DNA of 64,000 bases from Bacteroidales bacterium (GTDB lineage: Bacteria > Bacteroidota > Bacteroidia > Bacteroidales > Muribaculaceae). The DNA lies in the NCBI GenBank assembly GCA_004557825.1, contig SFFL01000005.1, positions 1 to 64,000 of the forward strand, written 5' to 3'. The notes under the pieces were generated by a model. That model was not told the DNA's origin, did not search any database, and saw only the letters and a program-made list of their open reading frames with translations. Positions 42,522 to 51,128 of the stretch are shown here, in pieces. The first letter of the stretch is position 1. Every line of letters begins with the position of its first letter. A program made the translations under genes and the position numbers.

Positions 42522-43350
42522 CGTGGAAGAATGGTAGCAGAATCTCGTAGAAATCCTTTCCGGGTGATTCGTTGAGATTCAGTCCGAGATTCTCCACGAG
42601 GTAGCATTGCAGCTGACGTACGGTCGAAAGGGTAGCAATGTAGTTGAGCGCATTGTGGAACGCATCGCGCGACCCTTCAAAGATTTCTCTGCGGAAGAGG
42701 AATGCATCATTTATGGAGAATGTTCTGCGGAGTAGATCCGGATTGATTACATACACTGGCTGAGCTGTAGTCTCTGCTTGAGTTTCCGGTACCTCGGCAG
42801 TTTCCGGTACCTCGGCAGTTTCCGGCATCTCAGATATACCTGACTTTGCTACAAATTCAGGTTCATAGGAATCGGCTATCTCTTCAAATTCTGCAGATTC
42901 GGCAACTTCTTCAACTTCGGCATTTTCTACGGTGTCGAAGACTTCGGATGTGTTGGGATTCTCAGCTGTCCTTTCTGCTGCTTCAGCTTCATTTGCTTCC
43001 TCTGCTTCTGCTTCGCTTTCTTCCTCCTCAACTTCGGCCTCGGCTTTCGGTGCCGGAGCAATCGTTGTCTCAGCGCTTTCGGCTTCCTCAGCTTCGCTTA
43101 CTTCTTCTTCAACTTCGGCCTCAGCTTCCGGTTCGGGGGCGATGGGCGTTTCCGGTTCCGGTTCAGGTACGGCTGTCGGGGTCTCTTGCGCGGGCTGAGC
43201 ATCGTCGGAGGATGCGGCAAGTTCGGCCAGAGAAAGGATTTTCAACTTGAGCGAGTCGGGCACACGAGTGGCGCCTGCATCTTTGATCATCAGCAGTTCT
43301 TCTGCAATCTCGGCCGTGAGGCTGAGCATATTGTCAATTGTCGGATTCAT
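42517..43350 (-). CDS. Acidic repeat-rich conserved hypothetical protein
   Basis: About 277 residues from ATG 43350; an upstream ATG at 43374 would overlap dacB further. A short N-terminal helical region (MNPTIDNMLSLTAEIAEELL) is followed by a long Glu/Ala/Pro-rich disordered segment (about 55-200) with repeats such as AEAEVEEE and AEVPET, the latter from a perfect 18-base tandem repeat at 42788-42823. The C-terminal 75 residues are conserved in Bacteroidales proteins of this kind (FSINDAFLFRREIFEGSRDAFHNAL). No signal peptide, so cytoplasmic. Function unknown. Confidence 0.75.
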   Translation of the reverse strand: MNPTIDNMLSLTAEIAEELLMIKDAGATRVPDSLKLKILSLAELAASSDDAQPAQETPTAVPEPEPETPIAPEPEAEAEVEEEVSEAEEAESAETTIAPAPKAEAEVEEEESEAEAEEANEAEAAERTAENPNTSEVFDTVENAEVEEVAESAEFEEIADSYEPEFVAKSGISEMPETAEVPETAEVPETQAETTAQPVYVINPDLLRRTFSINDAFLFRREIFEGSRDAFHNALNYIATLSTVRQLQCYLVENLGLNLNESPGKDFYEILLPFFHD

Positions 43351-44596
43351 TATTGTCGGGAGTTTTGGGGTCAAACTGATTGAGCAGGAAGTCGGCTATA
43401 GCCGAGCGCACCTGGTCGCGCTTACAAAAGAAATCGTTTACAAAAATCACCACCGTATGGGTGGGTTTGCCGTTGTCGTCGAGCTTGTAGCCGGCATAGC
43501 AATGCACGCCTTTCACACTACCGCTTTTCAGCACAAGTTCCCCTTCAAGGGGAGTATCGTTAAGTAGCTGCTTCACGGTGCCTTCCCGACCTACAACCGG
43601 GAAGAACGATGTGTATTTTTCGGCGTTCGGGCTTTTGGCCATAGCGGAAAGTACATTGGTGAGAGTGGAGGCCGACAGACGGTTGGTGCGCGACAGCCCC
43701 GAGCCATCGTAAATGTCGGCAATGTCGAGGGCAATACCGGCTTGTTCGAGCAACTGCTTCTCACGGGCAATGGCGATGTCGCGACCGCGACCCGGTGCGA
43801 GTCTGCGCAGAATCGCCTCGGCAAAGAGATTGTCGGAGCGCTTCATAAGGTTGCTCATAATCTTGTCGCACTGCGGCGAATTGTGGGTGAGGAGCAGCGA
43901 GGATGGAAGTTCCGACGTGTCGAAATCATTCCAATCCACTGTGATGCCGAGGTTGTTGAGCCTGTTTTCGAGTGCTTCGCCGAAAGATTCTTCCGGGTCG
44001 CTCATCGAGCGCGAACCGTGGGTGTTGTCGCGATAGTTCACCGAATACAGGCCGCACCCGTAAGGCTGCCGCAGGTCAGTCACCTCCCAGCGGTCGCAGG
44101 GACCGTTGTCGGGAAAACGGGAATCATCAACCACTATCAGGCCCTCGATGGTGCGGATTCCGGCCTTCTTTACTGCGTAAGCTATTTCGGAGACTAATCC
44201 TGGCGCTTCGGGGAATTGCGAACTGTCGGTGGTCGGGTCGCCCGCGCCATATATCACGAGATCGCCGTGAAGAATGCTGTCTGTGATGGTGCCGTGAAGC
44301 ACCACATCGGTAGGAATCCGCTCCTTGTCCACTCCGGCAAGCATTGCAGCAGCTGTGGTGACGCACTTCATAGTGCTTGCCGGCATCATAGCCTTGTCGG
44401 GGTTGCGGCTGGCGGTGACTTCGCCTGTAGCTAAGTCTTTAATAAGATAAGCCACGGTGGCGGAATGGTCTCTCGGAAATGTTATGCCGGAGACATCCTG
44501 CGCCGTGCAGAGCGGGACAGATGCGATGCACAGGAGCAGCGCCGGCAGCCACGCCCGTAGAAGATATGTCGGGGATTTAAGTTTACTGTATACCAT
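43334..44596 (-). CDS. dacB: D-alanyl-D-alanine carboxypeptidase/endopeptidase, PBP4 type
   Basis: 420 residues with a signal peptide (LLCIASVPLCTAQ). All three penicillin-binding motifs are present: SxxK at 74-77 (STMK), SxN at 254-256 (SDN) and KTG-equivalent KSG at 357-359. The large insertion after the first motif is typical of S13 peptidases. It trims or cleaves peptidoglycan peptides in the periplasm. Its end overlaps the next gene's start by 17 bases. A TAGTTTTG box lies just upstream. Confidence 0.92.
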   Translation of the reverse strand: MVYSKLKSPTYLLRAWLPALLLCIASVPLCTAQDVSGITFPRDHSATVAYLIKDLATGEVTASRNPDKAMMPASTMKCVTTAAAMLAGVDKERIPTDVVLHGTITDSILHGDLVIYGAGDPTTDSSQFPEAPGLVSEIAYAVKKAGIRTIEGLIVVDDSRFPDNGPCDRWEVTDLRQPYGCGLYSVNYRDNTHGSRSMSDPEESFGEALENRLNNLGITVDWNDFDTSELPSSLLLTHNSPQCDKIMSNLMKRSDNLFAEAILRRLAPGRGRDIAIAREKQLLEQAGIALDIADIYDGSGLSRTNRLSASTLTNVLSAMAKSPNAEKYTSFFPVVGREGTVKQLLNDTPLEGELVLKSGSVKGVHCYAGYKLDDNGKPTHTVVIFVNDFFCKRDQVRSAIADFLLNQFDPKTPDNNESDN

Positions 44597-44613
44597 TTCA
44601 GCTTACGAAAATA

Positions 44614-44621
44614 CAAAACTA
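44614..44621 (-). promoter_or_regulatory. -7 promoter box for dacB and the following genes
   Basis: TAGTTTTG on the minus strand, 18 bases upstream of the dacB start, matches TAnnTTTG. Confidence 0.5.
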
Positions 44622-44718
44622 TTACAGATAAAACAAACAAATAGCCATAAAACATAATCTCCGGGGCGCAAATAATTCTTTTTTGGCAGAAATAGGCCGA
44701 TTTGTCGCAATTAATTCG

Positions 44719-44726
44719 TAACTTCG
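44719..44726 (+). promoter_or_regulatory. Weak -7 box for the TetR-fabG pair
   Basis: TAACTTCG matches TAnnTTTG with one mismatch, only 9 bases before ATG 44735. If used, the message would be nearly leaderless. Confidence 0.35.
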
Positions 44727-44734
44727 CGGCTGTA

Positions 44735-45370
44735 ATGGCACTGAAAACCCGCGAAAAACTTATTGAGGTAGCTCGGCAGCTCTTCGCCCGAAAAGGGGTG
44801 GAGAACACTACTATGCTCGATATTGCCAACGCTTCCGACCGCGGGCGCCGCACTCTCTACACCTATTTCAAAAACAAGCGCGAGATTCATCAGGCTGTGA
44901 TTGAGCGCGAGAGCGACCAGATGGTGAGCCGTCAAAGAGCTATTCTGGCTGAGGAGATAAGCTGGAGTGAAAAGCTTGAGAAATTCATCGAGATTCGCCT
45001 TCAGGCTATCAGTGCCGAGCAGGATGGTTCGTCTGAAACGGAGCGCCGTCCGCTGCTGCTGATGCGCTTCGATTATCGCCGGAGCGAACGCACCCGCCGT
45101 GTAGCCGAGCAGAAGGAGATAGAAATCCTTCGCACTATCCTCGCCAATGGGCGTGATGCCGGAGAATTTTCTCCCGCGCAGGCATCCCGGGCTCTTGCCC
45201 TTGTGATGGTGCTACTGCAGTGCATCGATTCGCCACATCTCGAACTGAATTTTCAGGAAATCGGTACCGACCGCACTACCGCGCGCCGGGAAATCATCGA
45301 ATTTATTATTAACGGCATACAGCGCCGCGAATCGACGGCTTCACCGTCGGCCGACAACGCTATGCTATAA
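44735..45370 (+). CDS. TetR-family transcriptional regulator
   Basis: About 211 residues from ATG 44735 (MALKTREKLIEVARQLF); an ATG 11 codons upstream is less likely. The N-terminal HTH at about 25-46 (TTMLDIANASDRGRRTLYTYFKNK) is typical of TetR repressors. The rest is helical ligand-binding domain of unknown effector. fabG follows 30 bases later in the same direction, so the pair is probably one operon and the regulator may control fatty-acid genes or itself. Confidence 0.88.
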   Translation: MALKTREKLIEVARQLFARKGVENTTMLDIANASDRGRRTLYTYFKNKREIHQAVIERESDQMVSRQRAILAEEISWSEKLEKFIEIRLQAISAEQDGSSETERRPLLLMRFDYRRSERTRRVAEQKEIEILRTILANGRDAGEFSPAQASRALALVMVLLQCIDSPHLELNFQEIGTDRTTARREIIEFIINGIQRRESTASPSADNAML

Positions 45371-45400
45371 TTAAATAGAAAACTCACACATATCAATCCT

Positions 45401-46147
45401 ATGAAATTACTCGAAGGAAAAACCGCATTAATCACCGGTGCTGCCCGTGGCATCGGCAAGCAGATTGCTCTGCGTTTCGCCAAAGAAGGCGCCAACATCG
45501 CATTCACCGACCTCGTAATTGATGAAAACGGCAAAAAGACCGAGGAGGAAATCGTTGCTCTCGGTGTTAAGGCCAAAGGCTATGCCTCCAACGCTGCCGA
45601 CTTCGCTCAGACCGAAGAGGTAGTGAAGCAGATTCACAATGATTTCGGCTCAATCGACATTCTTGTCAACAATGCCGGTATCACCAAAGATGGCCTGATG
45701 ATGCGTATGACCGAAGCTCAGTGGGATGCTGTAATCGCAGTCAACCTCAAGAGCGCATTCAACTTCATCCACGCCGTTCTCCCCATTATGCTCCGTCAGA
45801 AGCATGGTTCAATCATCAATATGGCTTCTGTGGTAGGTGTTCACGGCAATGCCGGACAGTGCAATTATGCAGCTTCTAAGGCCGGTCTGATTGCCCTGGC
45901 CAAGTCGATTGCCCAGGAGGTAGGTTCGCGCAACATCCGCGCCAACGCCATCGCCCCCGGTTTCATCGAAACAGCTATGACAGCCGCTCTTCCCGACGAA
46001 GTGCGTAAGGAATGGGCTATGAAGATACCTCTGCGCCGCGCAGGTCAGGTAGAGGATATCGCCAATGTCGCCACCTTCCTCGCATCGGATATGTCGTCGT
46101 ATGTCACCGGTCAGGTTATCCAGGTCGATGGCGGTATGAATATGTAA
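45401..46147 (+). CDS. fabG: 3-oxoacyl-[acyl-carrier-protein] reductase
   Basis: 248 residues of the short-chain dehydrogenase fold. The cofactor loop TGAARGIG is at 12-19, NNAG at 90-93, and the catalytic Ser143, Tyr156 and Lys160 (YAASK) are in place. The closing SSYVTGQVIQVDGGMNM is typical of FabG. It reduces 3-oxoacyl-ACP with NADPH in fatty-acid elongation. A strong terminator follows. Confidence 0.93.
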   Translation: MKLLEGKTALITGAARGIGKQIALRFAKEGANIAFTDLVIDENGKKTEEEIVALGVKAKGYASNAADFAQTEEVVKQIHNDFGSIDILVNNAGITKDGLMMRMTEAQWDAVIAVNLKSAFNFIHAVLPIMLRQKHGSIINMASVVGVHGNAGQCNYAASKAGLIALAKSIAQEVGSRNIRANAIAPGFIETAMTAALPDEVRKEWAMKIPLRRAGQVEDIANVATFLASDMSSYVTGQVIQVDGGMNM

Positions 46148-46200
46148 TCTGCTGCAATTCAGATAAAAGCCGGTTCATTGTAACTGACGGATAAAACAGT

Positions 46201-46231
46201 GGCGCCGAATCTCATAGCGAGGTTCGGCGCC
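46201..46231 (+). terminator. Terminator after fabG
   Basis: The perfect 9-bp stem GGCGCCGAA (46201-46209) with TTCGGCGCC (46223-46231) is followed by GTCGTTTAT. It may serve both directions, as the next gene converges. Confidence 0.75.
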
Positions 46232-46255
46232 GTCGTTTATAATGGGGTATAAATG

Positions 46256-46687
46256 TCAGAAGAAGGGGAAGAACGAGGGCGACGAGGCGAAGCGATATTC
46301 AAATTCCTCATTGGTAAGGGTCCAGATGGCCAGGATGCCCTGGATTAACGGTATGATTGCCCAGAAACCGCAAGTTACTATTACCAGAAGAATTGTCAGT
46401 ATACCGGCTCCTGCTTTATTGATATAGAAATAATGCAGGCCGATTGAACCGAGAATCAGGGCGAGAATAGCGTATACGCCGCGGGATTTTCCCGACGGAC
46501 CGTAGTTGAAGGCATTATTCTGCGAGTATTCAGTGTAGGGCGGATACTGCTGATAGTTGCTCTGATAGCCCTGTTGCTGGTAGCCCTGCTGATAGCCTTG
46601 CTGCTGATTGTATTGCTGGTAGCCCTGCTGATTGTTTTGCTGATAACCTTGCTGGCCGTACTGGCCGGAGTAATTGTTGTCTGCCAT
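46256..46687 (-). CDS. TM2-domain protein with a Q/Y/G-rich head
   Basis: 143 residues. The first 60 are low complexity, built from GYQQ, QQGYQ and NNQQ units, like prion-like or phase-separating segments. From about 70 a TM2 domain is clear: KSRGVYAILALILGSIGLHYFYIN, a GxAGxL turn, then ILLVIVTCGFWAIIPLIQGI. TM2 proteins have two inner-membrane helices; their role is not established. The tail FEYRFASSPSFFPFF is unusual. Its start is followed upstream by a near-repeat AAGTGTTTGTATAATTATT. Confidence 0.8.
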   Translation of the reverse strand: MADNNYSGQYGQQGYQQNNQQGYQQYNQQQGYQQGYQQQGYQSNYQQYPPYTEYSQNNAFNYGPSGKSRGVYAILALILGSIGLHYFYINKAGAGILTILLVIVTCGFWAIIPLIQGILAIWTLTNEEFEYRFASSPSFFPFF

Positions 46688-46847
46688 AGTGCTGATTTAG
46701 TAAAAGTGTTTGTATAATTATTAAAGTGTTTGTATAATTATTAGACTACAAATTTACTCCTTTGGTTGCGTTTGTGCAAAAAAATCTAAAAGATGAGGCT
46801 CATATCAATTCACAGCGGCGCAAAATCAATTAAAAGAGGAAGAAGCG

Positions 46848-46966
46848 GTGTCAAAACTTCATATAACACATCAATTTGAAGAGATGCACCCCAAGTGCGT
46901 CCGCTTAAACAGCTAACATTCAGCGTGTTTGGCGGACGCACCTGGGGTGCGTCCCTACAGATTGAT
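46848..46966. repeat. Palindromic MITE/REP-like element, copy B
   Basis: Long inverted repeat: ATCAATTTGAAGAGATGCAC... at 46870-46904 pairs with ...GTGCGTCCCTACAGATTGAT at 46932-46966, each arm itself palindromic. It is homologous along its length to copy A at 34323-34440. It fills much of the 332-base space between the TM2 and rubrerythrin genes; nothing else is evident there. Confidence 0.8.
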
Positions 46967-47019
46967 ACATCGGTGGCTATTTTGATATAGCTACCTCGTA
47001 GTTGTAATTCTCGGTGGAA

Positions 47020-47577
47020 TTATTTCTTGTCGCCGAAATAGCGGGCGTACAGACCGGCGAAACCGCGGCCGTGACGAGCTTCGTCCTTAGCCATTTCGTG
47101 AACGGTGTCGTGGATGGCGTCGAGGTTGGCCTTCTTGGCGTTGGCAGCGATGCGCATCTTGTCGGCGTTGGCGCCGGCTTCGGCGTGCATACGCTTCTCA
47201 AGGTTGGTCTTGGTGTCCCAAACTACATCGCCAAGGAGCTCGGCAAACTTGGAAGCGTGCTCAGCTTCTTCCCAAGCGTAGCGCTTGAAAGCGTCGGCGA
47301 TTTCGGGATAACCTTCGCGGTCGGCCTGGCGCGACATCGCCAGATACATACCCACTTCGGTGCATTCACCCATAAAGTGAGCGTTGAGGTCTTTGATCAT
47401 TTCCTCGCTGGTGCCTTTGGCAACGCCAACTTCGTGCTCGGTTACGAACTGAAGGGCCACTTCGGGAGTCATTTCTTTGAATTTGCTGCGGGGAGCGCCG
47501 CAGAGGGGGCACTTTTCGGGAGCCTCGTCACCTTCGTGAACATAGCCACAAACGGTGCATATAAATTTTTTCTTCAT
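47020..47577 (-). CDS. Rubrerythrin with N-terminal rubredoxin domain
   Basis: 185 residues. A rubredoxin-like iron site comes first (CTVCGYVHEG and CPLCGAP: Cys7, Cys10, Cys23, Cys26), followed by a ferritin-like four-helix domain with diiron motifs (GECTEVGMY, WEEAEHASK, AKDEARHGRG). This is the reversed domain order of reverse rubrerythrins, which reduce hydrogen peroxide with NADH-derived electrons in anaerobes. It has a well-formed promoter and stands alone. Confidence 0.9.
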   Translation of the reverse strand: MKKKFICTVCGYVHEGDEAPEKCPLCGAPRSKFKEMTPEVALQFVTEHEVGVAKGTSEEMIKDLNAHFMGECTEVGMYLAMSRQADREGYPEIADAFKRYAWEEAEHASKFAELLGDVVWDTKTNLEKRMHAEAGANADKMRIAANAKKANLDAIHDTVHEMAKDEARHGRGFAGLYARYFGDKK

Positions 47578-47650
47578 AGCGAATAAAAGTTGTTGTGTGT
47601 TATTAAAAATTGATATGTTGTAGTCGATTTGTGTTGCAAAATCTTTACTG

Positions 47651-47681
47651 CAAATTTACGAATTAATTTTTATACTGCAAA
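47651..47681 (-). promoter_or_regulatory. Promoter of the rubrerythrin gene
   Basis: On the minus strand TTTG (47678-47681) and TAAATTTG (47651-47658) are 19 bases apart, a near-ideal Bacteroidetes promoter. The leader is about 70 bases. Confidence 0.75.
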
Positions 47682-47722
47682 TATCTGCATATTTTTCTCG
47701 ATAAATTTGGATTTGATTCCGT

Positions 47723-48853
47723 TTAAAGTTCCGACATCTCTTTAAGTTCTTCAGCTTCTTTTGTGCGCTTGGCCGGCGGCTCATGATTGTTGCGCAGAAT
47801 CACGTATTGCTCGTAGTAGGAGAGGAGCAGAGTGGTGAGCGGCAGGGCAATAATCATTCCTATCAGTCCGAACAGTGTGCCCCAGATGGAGAGGCTCAGC
47901 AGGATAATGGCCGGGTTAAGCCCCATAGCCTTACCCATAATGCGGGGAGTGAGGATGAGGTCGGCAACAATCTGCACAGTGGCGAACACCGCCATACATT
48001 CCCACCATTGTGTCCAGAAGTTCACGTCGCCGTCGGCAGCGCCTACCAGACAGAGCAGAGTCACCGGAATGATGGAGAGATACTGGCAGTAGGGAATCAT
48101 AAACAGCACGGAGGTGCCCAGCCCCAGCACAATAGCCAGCGGCAGGCCGCACAGCGAAAAGCCCACGCAGTAAATGACGGCCACAAAACAGGCTATGAGC
48201 GCCTGACCTCGAAAATAGTGATTCATCGAATCCTTGATGTCATTGCCAATCTTGTAGGCCATAGGGCGGAATCGGGGAGGCACGAGTAGCTTGAATCCGG
48301 TCATCAGACGGTCGTAGTCAAGCATAATAAATATAACATAGAGGAAGACGATAAGCCAGGCAACTATGCTGAGTATCACGTGCAGGCCGCCCTGAAGCAC
48401 GGTCATCCCCTTGTTGAGCAGACTCTGGAAGTCCTGCTTCATTAGCTTTGAGGCAATGCTTTCAAAATCTATATTCTTGCGCAGAAGTTCCTGCACCCAG
48501 GCAGGCATATATTCCACCGAGACGTCGGTCGAGGCATACTTTTTCATTATGGCGGCCATCTGATGCATCTCCTCAATGATTGACGGCACGCAGAAATAGA
48601 GCATTATGCCGAAAAACAGTGTGGCCTCGAAGAGTGTGACGAAAATAGCCACGATTCTTCCTTTCAGATGGAGCAGCGAGCGGTTGAACTGCACAAACGG
48701 CTCAAACAGGTAGGCTATCAGGCAGGCCACGCAGAAGGGGAGGAGCACATCTTTCAGGAGGTCGATAATCCAGATTGCAAAAGCGAAGATGGCGCACCCT
48801 ATGAGCAGACGCACCACCCGGTCGAATGTGTATGGGCGGGAATTGGCAGACAT
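47723..48853 (-). CDS. AI-2E/PerM-family permease
   Basis: 376 residues with about eight hydrophobic helices. The family is indicated by the paired N-terminal helices (LLIGCAIFAFAIWIIDLLKDVLLPF), the amphipathic central part, and the closing GLNPAIILLSLSIWGTLFGLIGMIIALPLT. Members move varied small molecules or Na+; the autoinducer name is historical and no substrate can be read from sequence. The C-terminus is a basic/acidic cytoplasmic tail. It has its own promoter. Confidence 0.88.
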   Translation of the reverse strand: MSANSRPYTFDRVVRLLIGCAIFAFAIWIIDLLKDVLLPFCVACLIAYLFEPFVQFNRSLLHLKGRIVAIFVTLFEATLFFGIMLYFCVPSIIEEMHQMAAIMKKYASTDVSVEYMPAWVQELLRKNIDFESIASKLMKQDFQSLLNKGMTVLQGGLHVILSIVAWLIVFLYVIFIMLDYDRLMTGFKLLVPPRFRPMAYKIGNDIKDSMNHYFRGQALIACFVAVIYCVGFSLCGLPLAIVLGLGTSVLFMIPYCQYLSIIPVTLLCLVGAADGDVNFWTQWWECMAVFATVQIVADLILTPRIMGKAMGLNPAIILLSLSIWGTLFGLIGMIIALPLTTLLLSYYEQYVILRNNHEPPAKRTKEAEELKEMSEL

Positions 48854-48870
48854 AATATGACGTTTTGCTA

Positions 48871-48878
48871 CAAAGATA
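48871..48878 (-). promoter_or_regulatory. -7 promoter box for the AI-2E family permease
   Basis: TATCTTTG on the minus strand, 18 bases upstream of the start codon. Confidence 0.55.
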
Positions 48879-48933
48879 ACAATTAAATACTGAAATTGTC
48901 GGGGATTTTGGCGGCGGCACAGAATTTTTTTCG

Positions 48934-48941
48934 TAATTTTG
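48934..48941 (+). promoter_or_regulatory. -7 promoter box for the nucleoside permease operon
   Basis: TAATTTTG, about 92 bases before the permease start; a TTTG at 48907-48910 lies 23 bases upstream, slightly wide. It is divergent from the box at 48871-48878. Confidence 0.55.
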
Positions 48942-49032
48942 CCATCACAACAAGCATATCCTCCTGAAAATAATCAGGGAAATTACCTGTTTTACCTCTT
49001 TCACGGAATACTAATCTTACAAAAATACACTG

Positions 49033-50424
49033 ATGAGAAATCTGAAAGTACGCCTGTCGGTTCTCACTTTCCTGGAATTTGCTGTCTGGGGTTCTTATCT
49101 GGTGTCGCTGAGTATGTTCCTCGGCAAGGTAGGCCTTGGCGACAAGATTTATCTATTCTATATGGTGCAGGGCCTTGTGTCGCTGATAATGCCTGCCGCT
49201 GTGGGCATCGTGGCTGACCGCTGGATACCTGCGCAACGCACCCTCTCGCTCTGTCACCTCATATCCGGCCTGTTTATGTGCGCTGCCGGCGTCTATGCTA
49301 TGTCGGTACTTCCGGCCGACTGGTTGAGTATGTCGACAGAGCAACTTTCGGGAATTGTGCAGTTCGGACCGCTGTTCACCCTTTACACGATTGCGGTGGC
49401 ATTCTATATGCCCACTATCGGACTGAGCAACTCCGTGATGTTCAATGCGCTGGAAAAGGGCGGACTCGACACTGTGAAAGATTTCCCGCCAATCCGAGTG
49501 TTCGGCACGGTCGGCTTTATTGTAGCCGAGCTGCTGATCAACTTTATTTATATCGGTGGTACCACCATTCAGATGAGCTACACGCAGTTCCTGACCTCGG
49601 CCGTATTCTCGCTGCTGATTGCCGGATATGCTCTTACGATGCCTCACTGCCCCGTGAATCGCGGTAAGAAAAGCACACTTGTGCAGGCGCTCGGGCTTGA
49701 TGCCTTCAAGCTGTTCAAGAGCAAAAAGATGGCTATCTTCTTCATCTTCTCGCTTCTGCTTGGCGTGTCGCTCCAGATTACCAATGGCTATGGCACTCTG
49801 TTCATCGAACAGTTCAGCGCCATTCCCGAATATGCAGCCGGCTTTGCCAACGGCTGGTTTGCCAGCAACCCCACGGCACTGATTTCCCTGTCGCAGTGCT
49901 CCGAGGCGCTCTGTATCCTGCTTATTCCTTACTGCCTGAAACGCTTCGGCATAAAAGGCGTGATGATGACGGCAATGTTTGCCTGGGTGCTCCGGTTTGG
50001 ATTCTTCGGCATAGGCGACACCAATATGCCCGGTGTACTGTTCCTGATACTGAGCTGCATCGTCTATGGCGTGGCCTTCGACTTCTTCAATGTTTCGGGC
50101 GGTATCTACGTCGACCGTCAGACCGATCCGAAGCTCCGCTCCTCGGCTCAGGGTCTGTTTATGATGATGACCAATGGAGTTGGCGCTTCGCTCGGCACAT
50201 TTATCGCCGGAGAATTCGTGATGAACAAACTCGTGTTTACTCCTGCCAATACCAATCCTATCCAGACGCTTGAGGGCTGGCACGAGGCTTGGCTTATCTT
50301 CGCTGCCTACGCGCTGGTAGTATTCGTGCTTTTCTGCTTCATCTTCAAAGCTCCTAAAGATGATGTGGAAGGTGTGAAAGCTGTTGATAAAGCTGAGGAA
50401 GCACCTGTCAACGATAATATATGA
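49033..50424 (+). CDS. Nucleoside:H+ symporter family MFS permease
   Basis: 463 residues, 12 predicted helices. The opening RLSVLTFLEFAVWGSYLVSLSMFLG and the loop VGIVADRWIPAQRTLSLCHLISG match NupG/XapB-type permeases. It imports nucleosides across the inner membrane; purine or pyrimidine preference is not visible. The stop overlaps the rsmE start by 4 bases, so nupG-like, rsmE and kdsA form one coupled operon. Confidence 0.88.
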   Translation: MRNLKVRLSVLTFLEFAVWGSYLVSLSMFLGKVGLGDKIYLFYMVQGLVSLIMPAAVGIVADRWIPAQRTLSLCHLISGLFMCAAGVYAMSVLPADWLSMSTEQLSGIVQFGPLFTLYTIAVAFYMPTIGLSNSVMFNALEKGGLDTVKDFPPIRVFGTVGFIVAELLINFIYIGGTTIQMSYTQFLTSAVFSLLIAGYALTMPHCPVNRGKKSTLVQALGLDAFKLFKSKKMAIFFIFSLLLGVSLQITNGYGTLFIEQFSAIPEYAAGFANGWFASNPTALISLSQCSEALCILLIPYCLKRFGIKGVMMTAMFAWVLRFGFFGIGDTNMPGVLFLILSCIVYGVAFDFFNVSGGIYVDRQTDPKLRSSAQGLFMMMTNGVGASLGTFIAGEFVMNKLVFTPANTNPIQTLEGWHEAWLIFAAYALVVFVLFCFIFKAPKDDVEGVKAVDKAEEAPVNDNI

Positions 50425-51128
50425 TTCGCTTCTATTGCCCCGACATAGAGGATAGCCCGGTGATGCCCGAAATCGAATCGGGCCACTGTGTGCGTGTGCT
50501 CCGGCATAAGCCGGGCGATCTCCTTGAGGTAGTCGATGGCAAAGGTGTCTTATACGAAGTGAAGCTTGTGGACGCCAACCCTCGCCACGCTTTGGTGGAG
50601 ATTGTGAGCCGCCGCGAGATAGAGCCCTATTGGAAGGGCAGGCTTGTGCTCTGTGTGGCTCCAACGAAGATGATGGACCGGATGGAGTGGCTCGTGGAAA
50701 AGGCTACAGAGGTTGGGCTTGACGAATTTGTGCCGATGCTCTGCCGCTATTCCGAGCGCAAGGACATCAAGTGCGAGCGCCTGGAGAAAACGGCTGTGTC
50801 GGCTATGAAGCAGAGCCTCAAGGCGGCGATGCCTCAGATTGAGCCGATGACGCCGATTGCGCAGGTGATTGACCGCTACAGCCATTTCGCTCAGAAATTT
50901 ATCGCCTACTGCACCGACGATGGAGAACGCCGGTTGCTCACCAAGGAATACATCCCCGGCTCCGATGCTGTGATACTCATTGGTCCGGAGGGGGATTTCT
51001 CTCCGGCTGAAATTGAATATGCCCTAAAGAAAGGATATATGCCCGTATCGCTCGGCGATGCCAGGTTGCGCACCGAGACGGCGGCTCTTACCGCTCTTCA
51101 GACTTTCCATATAAAACAGAATATATGA
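50421..51128 (+). CDS. rsmE: 16S rRNA (uracil(1498)-N3)-methyltransferase
   Basis: 235 residues. An N-terminal PUA-like part (HCVRVLRHKPGDLLEVVDGKG) precedes the SPOUT domain with the knot region LIGPEGDFSPAEIEYA and the closing LGDARLRTETAALTAL. It methylates U1498 of 16S rRNA. It overlaps both neighbours by 4 bases. Confidence 0.93.
   Translation: MIRFYCPDIEDSPVMPEIESGHCVRVLRHKPGDLLEVVDGKGVLYEVKLVDANPRHALVEIVSRREIEPYWKGRLVLCVAPTKMMDRMEWLVEKATEVGLDEFVPMLCRYSERKDIKCERLEKTAVSAMKQSLKAAMPQIEPMTPIAQVIDRYSHFAQKFIAYCTDDGERRLLTKEYIPGSDAVILIGPEGDFSPAEIEYALKKGYMPVSLGDARLRTETAALTALQTFHIKQNI

Noticed and set aside
49153..50664. A 503-codon open frame on the minus strand opposite the nucleoside permease
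   Set aside because: It is antisense to a clear 12-helix permease and rsmE, has a His/Arg/Gln-rich composition with no recognisable domain, and comes from codon bias of the real genes.
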